In this document: in pieces, positions 8,033 to 15,391 of the stretch | Layout: each line of letters starts with the position of its first letter | Position numbering within the stretch: the stretch's first letter is position 1 | Source of the DNA: Microbacterium sp. C5A9 | Lineage (GTDB): Bacteria; Actinomycetota; Actinomycetes; Actinomycetales; Microbacteriaceae | DNA: 64,000 bases | NCBI RefSeq assembly: GCF_022627955.1 | Contig: NZ_JABXGD010000003.1 | Coordinates: 310,001-374,000 of the forward strand | Direction of reading: 5' to 3' | The notes under the pieces: model-generated | Told to the model about the DNA's origin: nothing | Databases searched by the model: none | What the model saw: only the letters and a program-made list of their open reading frames with translations | Program-made: the position numbers and the translations under genes

Positions 8033-8491
8033 TCAGGCGCGTGCGACGGGCTGCTGCAGCTCGGTGATCCAGTCGGCCTGATCGTCGGACTCGGACTGCA
8101 GATAGACCTCGCGGCACGGCCCCACGGCCGTGGCACCCCGCTCGATGATCGCGGCGTTCACGGCGCCCCAGCTGTCGTCGATCGTCGCCATGGAGCCGTG
8201 ATGAGTGGCCGCGAACGCGGATTCGACGGCGGGCAGCTCCACGATCACGAGGCCGTCGATCGCGGGTCCGTCGTAGGCGAAGCCGACCGTGATGCGCACC
8301 CCGTGCGCGTCCATGTCGTACTCGGCGATCGGCAGTCCGGGGGTCGCGCCTGCTGCCAGGAGCGCGTCGGCCACGCGATCGAACAGCGGTCCGACGACGG
8401 CGGCGACCTCGGGCTGTGTGCCGACCTTCTCGGTCAGGGTCGCGAGGCGCACGAAGGGAAGAGGCTTCTCGGTGATCTCCAGGGCTGACAT
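8033..8491 (-). CDS. GyrI-like/AraC effector-binding domain protein
   Basis: 152 aa. The whole protein is one GyrI-like (SOUL/BacR effector) domain: paired alpha-beta repeats with GLPIAEYDMDAHGVRITVGFAYDG and a second half LPAVESAFAATHHGSMATIDDSWGAVNAAIIERG...REVYLQSESDDQADWITELQQPV. These domains bind small hydrophobic or cationic ligands; stand-alone forms may sequester or hydrolyse xenobiotics. No DNA-binding domain is attached. It lies downstream of the MFS exporter at 8585 on the same strand but behind a hairpin, so probably expressed separately. Confidence 0.85.
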   Translation of the reverse strand: MSALEITEKPLPFVRLATLTEKVGTQPEVAAVVGPLFDRVADALLAAGATPGLPIAEYDMDAHGVRITVGFAYDGPAIDGLVIVELPAVESAFAATHHGSMATIDDSWGAVNAAIIERGATAVGPCREVYLQSESDDQADWITELQQPVARA

Positions 8492-8513
8492 CGTCGTCTC
8501 CTCGCGTGGGGGT

Positions 8514-8572
8514 GTTCGGTGCCGCCGATCCTACGCATCGGCGCCGACATCGGCCAGGGTGCGGCGCCGAAC
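8514..8572 (-). terminator. Nested hairpin terminator after the MFS gene
   Basis: Outer arms GTTCGGTGCCGC (8514-8525) and GCGGCGCCGAAC (8561-8572) pair over 12 positions with one T-G wobble; an inner CCGAT/ATCGG stem sits within. It begins 13 bases after the MFS stop. Confidence 0.65.
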
Positions 8573-8584
8573 CGAGAGTGCGGC

Positions 8585-9967
8585 TCAGGCGTTCGCGTAC
8601 TGCGTCGCGTGCTCGGCCCAGCGCGACTCGACGGGCAGGGCGCGGAGCGCACGGTTGCCGAGCGCGAGGGCGACGGCGATCGCACAGAGCGCCGCGCACA
8701 CGAGGATCGTCGCTTCGCGGCCGATCCAGGTGAGACCGAAGCCGGCGATCAGCGGTGCGAGCGGCAGCGCGCCCATGCCCAGCACACCCGCCGCGCTGTT
8801 CGCCCGGCCGAGCAGCTGTGTCGGGGTGGCGACCATGAAGTAGCCCATCATCCCCGCGTTGAGAGCGGGGAGCAGCAGCACCGAGGCGCCGAGCACGACG
8901 ACGATCGCCCAGGGCTCGGTCACCATCGAGAGCAGGATCGAGCCGATCGCGCCCCCGGAGAGACCCGCGATCGCGAGCACTCCGGTCCGGATGCGGGGCA
9001 CGAGCATCGGCGCCACGATCGCCCCGACGAGCATGACCGCACCGACCCCCGCGCCGAGCGAGCCGATCAGGAGCTCGGAGTATCCCGCCTGCTGGAGCGC
9101 GTACATGACGGTGGTGATCGCGGCATTGAATCCGAGGTTGATGATCGTGATGATGACGAGAACGCCACCCAGGTCGGGTCGGGAGAACAGCCACGTGAAC
9201 CCCTCGCGCAGCTCGGCCCACGCGCTGGTCTTCGTCGGGGCGGCGACCGCGGCGGCATCCGCGCTCAGCTCGGTGGGAAAGCCCAGACCGTCGCGCGCAT
9301 CGACGGCGGGTCCGTCGGCGACGTGCCCCGCAGCGGCCGCATCGTCGGCGTTCTCCGACCCGAGAGCCTTCGCCCGCGTGCTCCGCCCTCGCAGCATCCA
9401 CGCCGTGATCGCCGCCACCGTGTGGCACAGCGTCATCGCGACTCCCACGAGCCACCCGCCGACGCCGAGCAGGAGGCCGCCGAGGGGGCCGCCGGCGAGC
9501 TGCAGCGCGGCATCCCTGCCCTGGTTCGCGGCCTGAGCCCTGCCCATCGCGTCGTCGGGGACGAGTTCCTTCAGCGCGCTCTCGCCGGCGACGTCGAACA
9601 GTCCGCTCCGTGCGGCGAGCAGCACGTTGGCCGCGAGCAGAGTGCCGAAGGTGAGGGCGTCGGCGATCGCGAGCAGGGTGAACGCCCCCGAGAGCAGGAT
9701 GCCGAGGAGCGACCCGAGCAGCATCAGGACGATGCGCGGATGCCGGTCGGCGAGGATGCCGCCGGCGAGGGTGAGCACGAGCCGGGCGACCATGCCCGCA
9801 CCGCCGATGATGCCCGCCTGCGCGGGGTCGTTCGTGACGATCAGCGCCAGCAGCGGGATCGCGAAGCCGAAGAGCGCGGCGGCGAGACCCTTGCTCGTGT
9901 CGCTCACGAGCCAGGTGAGGTATCGGGTGTTCCGCCACAGGCGGTGGGGCGCGGTCACGGTGGTCAT
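8585..9967 (-). CDS. MFS drug-type exporter
   Basis: 460 aa, about 12 hydrophobic segments, with a soluble Asp/Ala-rich loop in the middle (around residues 195-240) as in the MFS_3 (enterobactin/macrolide exporter) group. RLVLTLAGGILADRHPRIVLM is the family A-motif loop between helices 2 and 3. Start chosen at MTTVTAPHRL, where GGTGGAG precedes the ATG. Divergent from an ArsR-type regulator, with three TTGCGCAA boxes between; a TTGCGC/17/TACGGT promoter reading toward this gene overlaps all three. Likely exports a toxic compound sensed by that regulator; substrate unknown. Confidence 0.9.
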   Translation of the reverse strand: MTTVTAPHRLWRNTRYLTWLVSDTSKGLAAALFGFAIPLLALIVTNDPAQAGIIGGAGMVARLVLTLAGGILADRHPRIVLMLLGSLLGILLSGAFTLLAIADALTFGTLLAANVLLAARSGLFDVAGESALKELVPDDAMGRAQAANQGRDAALQLAGGPLGGLLLGVGGWLVGVAMTLCHTVAAITAWMLRGRSTRAKALGSENADDAAAAGHVADGPAVDARDGLGFPTELSADAAAVAAPTKTSAWAELREGFTWLFSRPDLGGVLVIITIINLGFNAAITTVMYALQQAGYSELLIGSLGAGVGAVMLVGAIVAPMLVPRIRTGVLAIAGLSGGAIGSILLSMVTEPWAIVVVLGASVLLLPALNAGMMGYFMVATPTQLLGRANSAAGVLGMGALPLAPLIAGFGLTWIGREATILVCAALCAIAVALALGNRALRALPVESRWAEHATQYANA

Positions 9968-9981
9968 AGGCTCCACCGTAA

Positions 9982-10017
9982 TTGCGCACGAACAGTTGCG
10001 CAAGAGTCATTGCGCAA
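9982..10017. promoter_or_regulatory. Three TTGCGCAA operator boxes at 14-bp spacing
   Basis: TTGCGCAC at 9982, TTGCGCAA at 9996 and TTGCGCAA at 10010, each start exactly 14 bp from the next, filling the space between the divergent MFS and ArsR-type genes. The octamer is a perfect palindrome in two copies. They overlap the likely promoters of both genes (-10 TACGGT for the exporter, -10 TAGACT at 10031-10036 for the regulator). Almost certainly the binding array of the regulator at 10043. Confidence 0.8.
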
Positions 10018-10042
10018 CTTTCCCTGCGGATAGACTGCCGGG

Positions 10043-10636
10043 ATGAGCGAGGGCGCGAAGGGCGAGCGACAGCAGGCTGATCAGGTCTGGATGACGTCGG
10101 CGATGCTCAAGGCCTACGCGCATCCGCTGCGCCGCCAGATGATGCGCCTCTTCTCGCGCCGCGAGCATCTGCGGGCGGCCGATGTCGCCGCCGACCTCGG
10201 CGTCCCCGCCAACAGCGCGAGCTTCCATCTGCGCGTGCTGGCCGACGCCGGGCTGATCGAAGAGGCGCCCGAACACGCCCGCGACCGGCGCGACCGGGTG
10301 TGGAAGTCACGCAAGGGCGCGATGAGCGTCGGCGGGCCCGAGCATCCGGTGCCGGACGAAGCACTGGGCAGCGCCATGATCCGATCGATCGCCGACGACC
10401 ATCAGGCCATGATGGCGCGGGTCATCGCGTGGACCCCCGAGTATGTGTCGGGGCGCACCGCCGAGGTGCACGCCGCGTTCTCGCAGCGCATGGTGCGGCT
10501 CACGGAGGCGGAGTTCGATGCTCTGATGGATCGTGTGCAGGATGTCATCGCGGAGGCGGCGGATGCTCACGACACGACCGATCCCGCCGGACGGCCGTGG
10601 CAGATCGACATCCTCGCCGCTGACGACACGATCTGA
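10043..10636 (+). CDS. ArsR-type winged-helix regulator
   Basis: 197 aa. Residues about 15-85 form an ArsR/HTH_20 winged helix (LKAYAHPLRRQMMRLFSRREHLRAADVAADLGVPANSASFHLRVLADAGLIEE). The C-terminal half is helical with no recognised ligand motif and no metal-binding Cys pair. TAGACT at 10031-10036 is 6 nt before the ATG, which fits a leaderless transcript. It probably represses itself and the divergent MFS exporter through the TTGCGCAA array at 9982-10017. Confidence 0.9.
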   Translation: MSEGAKGERQQADQVWMTSAMLKAYAHPLRRQMMRLFSRREHLRAADVAADLGVPANSASFHLRVLADAGLIEEAPEHARDRRDRVWKSRKGAMSVGGPEHPVPDEALGSAMIRSIADDHQAMMARVIAWTPEYVSGRTAEVHAAFSQRMVRLTEAEFDALMDRVQDVIAEAADAHDTTDPAGRPWQIDILAADDTI

Positions 10637-10675
10637 CCATCCGTCGAGCGGTGTCGTTCGGGCGTTCGAGCGTGC

Positions 10676-11791
10676 CTAGGAGGTCTCGTCCTCGGGGGCG
10701 CGCTGACCGCTGAGGATCAGGATGCGGCGCAGATGCATCGCCGCGAGCACACCAGGACCCATCGAGCGCCGCACGTCGATCGTGCGGTCGTCGACCGTCT
10801 CGAGCAGTTCGCGGATGGCCCGCGCGGCCTCACCACGCCTCCGGTGGTCCTCCGAGGTGAGCGGCTCCTGCTGCGCGATCACCTCGGCCACCGCGTGGCA
10901 GGCCGTCGACAGGGGGTCGGGCAGCGCGGGGTCCAGGTCGAGTGCGCCGGGGCGGTCCCAGATGGTGTCGGCGATCTCGTCGGAGATGTCGCGGATGAGG
11001 TGCGCGATGCGGTCGAGCGCCTCGAGTTCCGCGTGGATGTGCCGCGTCTCGCCGCGTCGTCCGCGCGCCCTGACGTTGCCGCGGCGACTGTCGTCGGCCT
11101 CGGACAGCGCGGTGCGCAGTTCCGACGTCGTGTCGGCGAGAGACGCGGCATCATCGGCCCACTGCTCGTGCTCGGGCGGCCACGACTCGGACACGGCAGA
11201 TCCGATGTCGTGCAGATGCGCGCTCAGCTGCTCCCGGAACGCATCGACGCGGGCCGCCGCAGCCAGGGTCAGGGGAGCGGGGGCGATCACGACGTTCACG
11301 ATGAGGCCGATCACGATGCCGACCGCCATCTGCACGAGGTAGCCGAGGGAGTAGTCGTCGGCGTTCTGTCCGCCGACGATCAGCACGAACAGCGCCGCGA
11401 CGGGCACATACTCGCGTGCGGCCCCGAACCAGCCCGTGCCCGCGATGAGCATCCCGACGCCGACCACGGCGGGAACGGTCCACCAGGTCGGGCCGATCGT
11501 GAGCACGACCAGCAGGGCCAGGCCGATTCCGGTGGCGAGGCCGAGCAGGGTCTGCAGGCCCGATCGCACCGAGCCCATGAGCGTCGGATACATGCTCACG
11601 AGTGCGCCGAGCGGGGCGTAGTAGGGGTACTCGTCGGTGACGCCGGGGGTGTGCGGGGCGATCAGCCACGCGAGCCCGACGGCCAGGGTCGTCTTGGTGA
11701 CGAGCAGCAGGCGTGCGGGGTGCACGGCCTCGCGGATCTCGTGCGCGGCGCCCGAACGGCGAGCGCGCAGTCGTGCGCTGATGGTGTTCAC
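10676..11791 (-). CDS. FUSC-family (aromatic acid exporter-like) membrane protein
   Basis: 371 aa. The N-terminal half has six hydrophobic segments (from LLLVTKTTLAVGLAWLIAP to MAVGIVIGLIVNVVIAP) as in DUF939/FUSC proteins; the C-terminal half is a soluble, charged helical domain (EQLSAHLHDIGSAV... DRIAHLIRDISDEIADTIWDRPG). Relatives include efflux proteins for aromatic acids, but most actinobacterial members are uncharacterised. GTG at 11791 is preceded by GGGGAGGAGACGAAGGGA; an in-frame ATG at 11839 is a possible earlier start. Stands alone between the ArsR regulator and an ABC exporter. Confidence 0.85.
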   Translation of the reverse strand: MNTISARLRARRSGAAHEIREAVHPARLLLVTKTTLAVGLAWLIAPHTPGVTDEYPYYAPLGALVSMYPTLMGSVRSGLQTLLGLATGIGLALLVVLTIGPTWWTVPAVVGVGMLIAGTGWFGAAREYVPVAALFVLIVGGQNADDYSLGYLVQMAVGIVIGLIVNVVIAPAPLTLAAAARVDAFREQLSAHLHDIGSAVSESWPPEHEQWADDAASLADTTSELRTALSEADDSRRGNVRARGRRGETRHIHAELEALDRIAHLIRDISDEIADTIWDRPGALDLDPALPDPLSTACHAVAEVIAQQEPLTSEDHRRRGEAARAIRELLETVDDRTIDVRRSMGPGVLAAMHLRRILILSGQRAPEDETS

Positions 11792-11896
11792 GGCATCCCT
11801 TCGTCTCCTCCCCTGCAGAGTGACGCTATCCGTCGGCATCCGCTTCTCCCAACGGGTTGCGTGCGGAGCGGGGTCCGGGGTATCGCGACCGGGCGC

Positions 11897-11935
11897 GACG
11901 ACGCCGGCCGCCCCGTGAGGGTGACCGGCGTCGTC
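11897..11935 (-). terminator. Hairpin terminator of the GntR-ABC operon
   Basis: Perfect 11-bp arms GACGACGCCGG (11897-11907) and CCGGCGTCGTC (11925-11935), with a small inner stem in the 17-nt loop. It lies 14 bases after the permease stop. Confidence 0.75.
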
Positions 11936-11949
11936 GAGTGGCCGTGCGA

Positions 11950-12636
11950 TCAGGGGATCGCGCGCCGGAAGGCCAGGAACGAGACGCCGCTGAGCACCAC
12001 TGCGGCGACGAGGCCCCACAGGGCGAGGCCCAGCGCTCCCGCGTCGAGGATCCCGATCCAGACCTGCTCCCACAGCTCGAGCCGGGTGGCGAGGAACGCG
12101 AGTCCGACGAGGATCAGCGCGAGGCCGACGCCGACGATCGTCAGCACCGTGGGTCCCCAGCTCTTGTAGATCGTCGCGCCGGTGAAGCCGAGGATGAAGA
12201 GGAAGAGCGCGAGCGTGAAGTACACGATGAACGCTCCGAGCGGCCCGGCCTCCCACAGCCACGGGAGATAGAACACGTAGCCGTTCACTCCGTATCCGTT
12301 CGTCATCGTCTCGATGGCGCCTCCGATCAGGAACAGCACCCCCATGAAAGCGCTGCCGAGGATCGCCGTGAGCAGCGTGCCGAAGAAGAAGTCTCGGCGT
12401 GTGATGCTCATCGCCTGCGAGAACGGGAACGTCAGCGTCATGGCCGAGATGCCGATGGCGAAGAAGTACCAGAGCGGAGCCTGGCCGCCGCCGCCGTACT
12501 TGGGCCCGTCGGTCGGGATCATCGCGTAGATGAGCACCGAGAGCACGACCGCCGACCCGAGGACGATCAGCGGCACCCAGATGAACGTCTGACGGTTGAT
12601 CAGCTGCAGGCGGATGACGTTGAGTGTGCGTCGCAT
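11950..12636 (-). CDS. ABC transporter permease (YtrC/ABC-2 type)
   Basis: 228 aa with six hydrophobic helices (first at about 17-38, last at about 198-222). Short cytoplasmic loop PFSQAMSITRRDFFFGTLL after helix 2 is a typical coupling region of ABC-2 permeases. Its ATG shares one base with the TGA of the ATPase gene, so the two proteins form one transporter, probably a homodimeric permease plus ATPase dimer. Together with the YtrA-like GntR regulator it resembles ytr-type exporters induced by cell-envelope antibiotics; the substrate is not known. Confidence 0.88.
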   Translation of the reverse strand: MRRTLNVIRLQLINRQTFIWVPLIVLGSAVVLSVLIYAMIPTDGPKYGGGGQAPLWYFFAIGISAMTLTFPFSQAMSITRRDFFFGTLLTAILGSAFMGVLFLIGGAIETMTNGYGVNGYVFYLPWLWEAGPLGAFIVYFTLALFLFILGFTGATIYKSWGPTVLTIVGVGLALILVGLAFLATRLELWEQVWIGILDAGALGLALWGLVAAVVLSGVSFLAFRRAIP

Positions 12637-13547
12637 CAGCGCACCTCCTCCTTCACATCGGTGGCTCTCGTGGCGGATTCCGCCCTCTGTGTGAGCCGGA
12701 CGATCAGCTGCTGCAGCGAGACGGGGGCGAGGTCGAGACCGGAGGCCGTGACCTCGGCCCGCTCGGCGGGCGACAGGTGTCCGAGCACGGTGACGGAGGC
12801 CACGCGGCCCAGCGCCTCGCGGTGCAGCACCTCGCGGTCGGCCGCCCAGGCGTCGACCGTGGCGGCATCGCCGACCACCGTGACGGCGCGGTCGCGCACG
12901 GCATCCGTGTCTTCGTTGAGCAGGATCTGCCCGTTGTCGATCACGATGACCTTCTCGATGAGGTTCGAGACCTCGTCGATCAGGTGCGACGACAGGATGA
13001 TCGTGCGCGGGTGCTCGGCGTAGTCCTCGAGTAGCCGGTCGTAGAAGATCTGTCGGGCGACCGCGTCGAGGCCCAGGTAGGGCTCATCGAAGAACGTGAG
13101 CTCGGCGCGGGAGGCGAGGCCGATGATCACCCCGACGGCCGAGAGCTGGCCGCGCGAGAGCTTCTTGATCGTCTGCTTCATCGGCAGCTGGAACTGCTCG
13201 ATGAGCTGGTCGGCCAGTTCCTGGTCCCAGTTCTCGAAGAACAGGCTCGCGGCCCGGAACGCGTGGCGCGGGTAGGCGTCATCCGGGTACTTCTGGCTCT
13301 CTCGCACGAAGCACACCCGGTTCAGCACCCGGGCGTTCTCGTAGGGGTGCTCGCCGAAGACGCGCACGGTTCCCGACGTCTCGAAGTTCTGGGCGGTCAG
13401 AATCGACATGAGCGTCGTCTTGCCCGCGCCGTTGCGGCCGAGCAGTCCGTAGATCGCGCCCGCTTCGAGGCGGAGTGAGACGTTGTCGAGCGCGTGCTTG
13501 TCCTTGTAGCGCTTGGTGAGGTTCTGCACCTCGATGACGGCGGTCAT
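12636..13547 (-). CDS. ABC transporter ATP-binding protein
   Basis: 303 aa. Walker A GLLGRNGAGKTTL (about 35-47), signature LSRGQLSAVG, Walker B LTFFDEPYLGLD and switch His in LSSHLIDE are all present. The signature is LSRGQ rather than LSGGQ, common in YtrB-type ATPases. The last ~80 residues are an accessory domain typical of exporters of this group. ATGA overlap with the GntR gene upstream and a one-base overlap with the permease downstream make a three-gene operon. Confidence 0.92.
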   Translation of the reverse strand: MTAVIEVQNLTKRYKDKHALDNVSLRLEAGAIYGLLGRNGAGKTTLMSILTAQNFETSGTVRVFGEHPYENARVLNRVCFVRESQKYPDDAYPRHAFRAASLFFENWDQELADQLIEQFQLPMKQTIKKLSRGQLSAVGVIIGLASRAELTFFDEPYLGLDAVARQIFYDRLLEDYAEHPRTIILSSHLIDEVSNLIEKVIVIDNGQILLNEDTDAVRDRAVTVVGDAATVDAWAADREVLHREALGRVASVTVLGHLSPAERAEVTASGLDLAPVSLQQLIVRLTQRAESATRATDVKEEVR

Positions 13548-13969
13548 GCGGGGGTCTTCCCTTCTGCCTGTGCGGTCTGTGGTGCCTGTGCGGTCTGTGG
13601 TGTCTGTGGTGCCTGGGCCGCGCGTTCGCGGAGCAGTGCGGCGAGGTCTTCGGCGCCGAGACCGAGTGTGCGGGCCTCGGCGAGGAGCGGGTCGATGTAC
13701 CGATCGGCGAACGCGTCGCGGCGTTCGCCGAGCACGATGTCCCGCGCGCCGGCGGCGACGAACATGCCGATGCCGCGGCGCTTGTACAGCACTCCCTTGT
13801 CGGTGAGCATGGCGACTCCCTTCGCAGCTGTCGCAGGGTTGATCCGGTAGAACGCGGCGAGCTCGTTCGTCGACGGGGCCTGCGTCTCCTCCGTGAGCGA
13901 ACCGTCGATGATCGAGTCCTCGATCTGCTCGGCGATCTGGAGGAAGAGCGGTCTGCCTTCGTCGATCAC
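13544..13969 (-). CDS. GntR-family regulator (YtrA type)
   Basis: 141 aa, GTG start with GGAGGACTC before it. The winged helix occupies residues 1-75 (PLFLQIAEQIEDSIIDGSLTEETQAPSTNELAAFYRINPATAAKGVAMLTDKGVLYKRRGIGMFV), the remainder is a short helical dimerisation segment of the YtrA subgroup, with no large effector domain. The tail AQAPQTPQTAQAPQTAQA is low complexity, coded by an 18-bp tandem repeat. First gene of the operon with the ABC exporter and probably its repressor; a 20/24-position palindrome overlaps the promoter upstream. Confidence 0.92.
   Translation of the reverse strand: MIDEGRPLFLQIAEQIEDSIIDGSLTEETQAPSTNELAAFYRINPATAAKGVAMLTDKGVLYKRRGIGMFVAAGARDIVLGERRDAFADRYIDPLLAEARTLGLGAEDLAALLRERAAQAPQTPQTAQAPQTAQAEGKTPA
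13566..13610 (-). repeat. 18-bp tandem repeat (2.5 copies) in the GntR gene tail
   Basis: GCCTGTGCGGTCTGTGGT occurs at 13566-13583 and 13584-13601, with half a copy after. It codes the APQTAQ-rich C-terminus and lies outside the folded domain, so copy number may drift. Confidence 0.9.
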
Positions 13970-13990
13970 GAGTCCTCCGAGTGGTTGGTG

Positions 13991-14014
13991 GGTTACTTAC
14001 TCGACTAGGTAACC
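13991..14014. promoter_or_regulatory. 24-bp palindromic operator upstream of the GntR gene
   Basis: Arms GGTTAC (13991-13996) and GTAACC (14009-14014) around a centre with TA, TCGA, TA symmetric; 20 of 24 positions are palindromic about 14002.5. On the minus strand TTGACA (complement of 14030-14035) lies 16-18 bp upstream, so the palindrome overlaps the -10 region of the operon promoter. Expected site for autoregulation by the GntR protein. Confidence 0.75.
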
Positions 14015-14092
14015 ACTGAACCTTGCTCGTGTCAACGGTGTCTCGACCCGATGCGTGGGCTCGGTGCGGGAGCGATGCCGCACCGCGTGGTT

Positions 14093-14210
14093 GTGCGGGG
14101 TCGATTGTGCGCCTCGCGACGGTGCGGGGTCGATCGTGCACCGCGCGGGGCCGTTTCGGGTGCGCGAGTGACCCCGCATGCGGCGCGGGTGCGAAAGTCA
14201 CCCCGCATGG
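14093..14210. repeat. Four dispersed copies of a TGCGGGGT repeat, two in each orientation
   Basis: GTGCGGGGTCGATTGTGC at 14093-14110 and the near-identical GTGCGGGGTCGATCGTGC at 14122-14139 read forward; GTGACCCCGCATG (about 14168-14180) and GTCACCCCGCATG (about 14197-14209) read in reverse. Confidence 0.65.
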
Positions 14211-14220
14211 ACAGGGATTG

Positions 14221-14250
14221 GGAGCGGGAGCGGGAGCGGGGGCGGGGGCG
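14221..14250. repeat. Hexamer microsatellite (GGAGCG/GGGGCG)5
   Basis: Three GGAGCG units followed by two GGGGCG units in intergenic DNA. Nothing suggests function. Confidence 0.85.
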
Positions 14251-14333
14251 GTGGATGCGAGAGCGGCGCGGGGATGGGTGCGGATGCGGAGTGCGGCGCC
14301 AGGCCCCGAGAGTCGTGGAGCGCCGGGTGGCGG

Positions 14334-14618
14334 TCAGCTCCAGAGGGCGGCGACCCGCGCCTCCGCCTCGCGGGTGCGTGCTTGGGCGCGCGCGGCCGCG
14401 GTTGCGGCACTGACGAGCGCGGCCCGCATGTCATCCGCGCACGTGGTCCAGTCGCGCTGGGCGCGGGCGTAGGCCTCGTTGGCGCGCCCGGTCCATGCGT
14501 CGTTCAGTTCCGCGACTTCGCCCTCGAGCTCGTCGAGATGGTCGCGGATGCGCTGCGCAGTGTCGGCGAGGGCGGCGATCGATTCGGCGAGTGGTTCGTG
14601 TTCGACGCGGATGCGCAT
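14334..14618 (-). CDS. WXG100-like (ESAT-6 superfamily) small helical protein
   Basis: 94 aa, two long helices around a turn AWTGRANEAYARAQRDW at about 41-57. This is the WXG100 architecture with W-T-G in place of W-x-G followed by the typical A..A...A...W spacing. Proteins of this type are exported by the ESX/type VII system or serve as N-terminal partners of type VII toxins. Its ATG overlaps the stop of the 164-aa gene upstream (ATGA). No EccC, no other ESX part and no toxin gene is in the window, so the pair is an orphan. Confidence 0.7.
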   Translation of the reverse strand: MRIRVEHEPLAESIAALADTAQRIRDHLDELEGEVAELNDAWTGRANEAYARAQRDWTTCADDMRAALVSAATAAARAQARTREAEARVAALWS

Positions 14619-15112
14619 CAGTCGGCGTCCTCGGACTCGGGTGGCCGGGTGAGGTCGAGTTCGCGGAGTGTGTAGGGCTGGGAGATCTTGTCGGTGAGGA
14701 AGTAGGTGTAGAAGACGACGGCGGCTTCGTCGGCGGTGAACACCTCGTTCGGATGGACCGTGACGCTGTGGCGTCCGTCGTCGTAGTGGATCGTTTCGGT
14801 CGGCTCGCTGGTCGAGACGGTGCCGGGCTTGCCGACGGCGTACTGGTGTGCGGTGCCGTCGGGGTCGAGGTAGCGGACCTCGACGGCGAGGGCGTCTGCG
14901 GTTCCGGCGCACTGGATGTATTCGGAGCTGGTCGGGATGCTGTCCAGCAGGTCGGCACCCTCCGGGGCCCGCCACAGGCTCCATGCCCAGAACGACGAGC
15001 CGTTCATCCGATTCAGGACGAACTGAATCTCTTGCGGATACGAGCGAAGGTCGTCCATCAAGGCGCCCCGAATGAAGCCGTTGATCTGGCGAATGTGTGT
15101 GGGCTTGGTCAT
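14618..15112 (-). CDS. Hypothetical protein, possibly Imm1-like immunity protein
   Basis: 164 aa from the ATG at 15112, which has CTGGAGACC as ribosome site; the frame continues further upstream but without coding bias. No signal peptide or membrane segment. The C-terminal part (HPNEVFTADEAAVVFYTYFLTDKISQPYTLRELDL) resembles the end of Imm1-type immunity proteins, where a helix with conserved EA precedes a final strand. This is a weak likeness judged by eye. Overlap with the WXG100-like gene supports a polymorphic-toxin context. Base composition of the 5' part is visibly lower in GC than neighbours, which would fit horizontal transfer. Confidence 0.55.
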   Translation of the reverse strand: MTKPTHIRQINGFIRGALMDDLRSYPQEIQFVLNRMNGSSFWAWSLWRAPEGADLLDSIPTSSEYIQCAGTADALAVEVRYLDPDGTAHQYAVGKPGTVSTSEPTETIHYDDGRHSVTVHPNEVFTADEAAVVFYTYFLTDKISQPYTLRELDLTRPPESEDAD

Positions 15113-15391
15113 TTCACGGTCTCCAGGATCACGCCTGTGATTCGGATCCTTTCGCCGTTCCGCGACTAGCCCGCGTGCCCCACGCACGGAGATCGTCGGT
15201 CTCCACATCTGTCATCGCGCCTCCTCCGGGCTACGAATGACAACGCTAAAGCCTCATATGACGACAATGCAGAGGATGGCGGAGCGTATTCCGATATTCC
15301 CGGGTGGGGCCGTGGCGCGACGGATCCGGGGGACCGGTTCCGACTCGGAGGTCACGCTGCAGACCGGCTGCGGCGCCCGACGGGGACGGGC

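Larger units (their letters stand above)
13970..14333. other. Intergenic region with operator and short repeats
   Basis: No gene seen in these 364 bases. Contains the GntR operator palindrome, a TTGACA box for the minus-strand operon, four copies of a TGCGGGGT-type repeat (14093-14210) and a GGAGCG hexamer repeat (14221-14250). The open frames crossing it have no ribosome sites and no recognisable protein. Confidence 0.6.

Noticed and set aside
15113-15208. N-terminal extension of the possible immunity protein
   Set aside because: The frame is open but lacks coding bias; a good ribosome site precedes the ATG at 15112.
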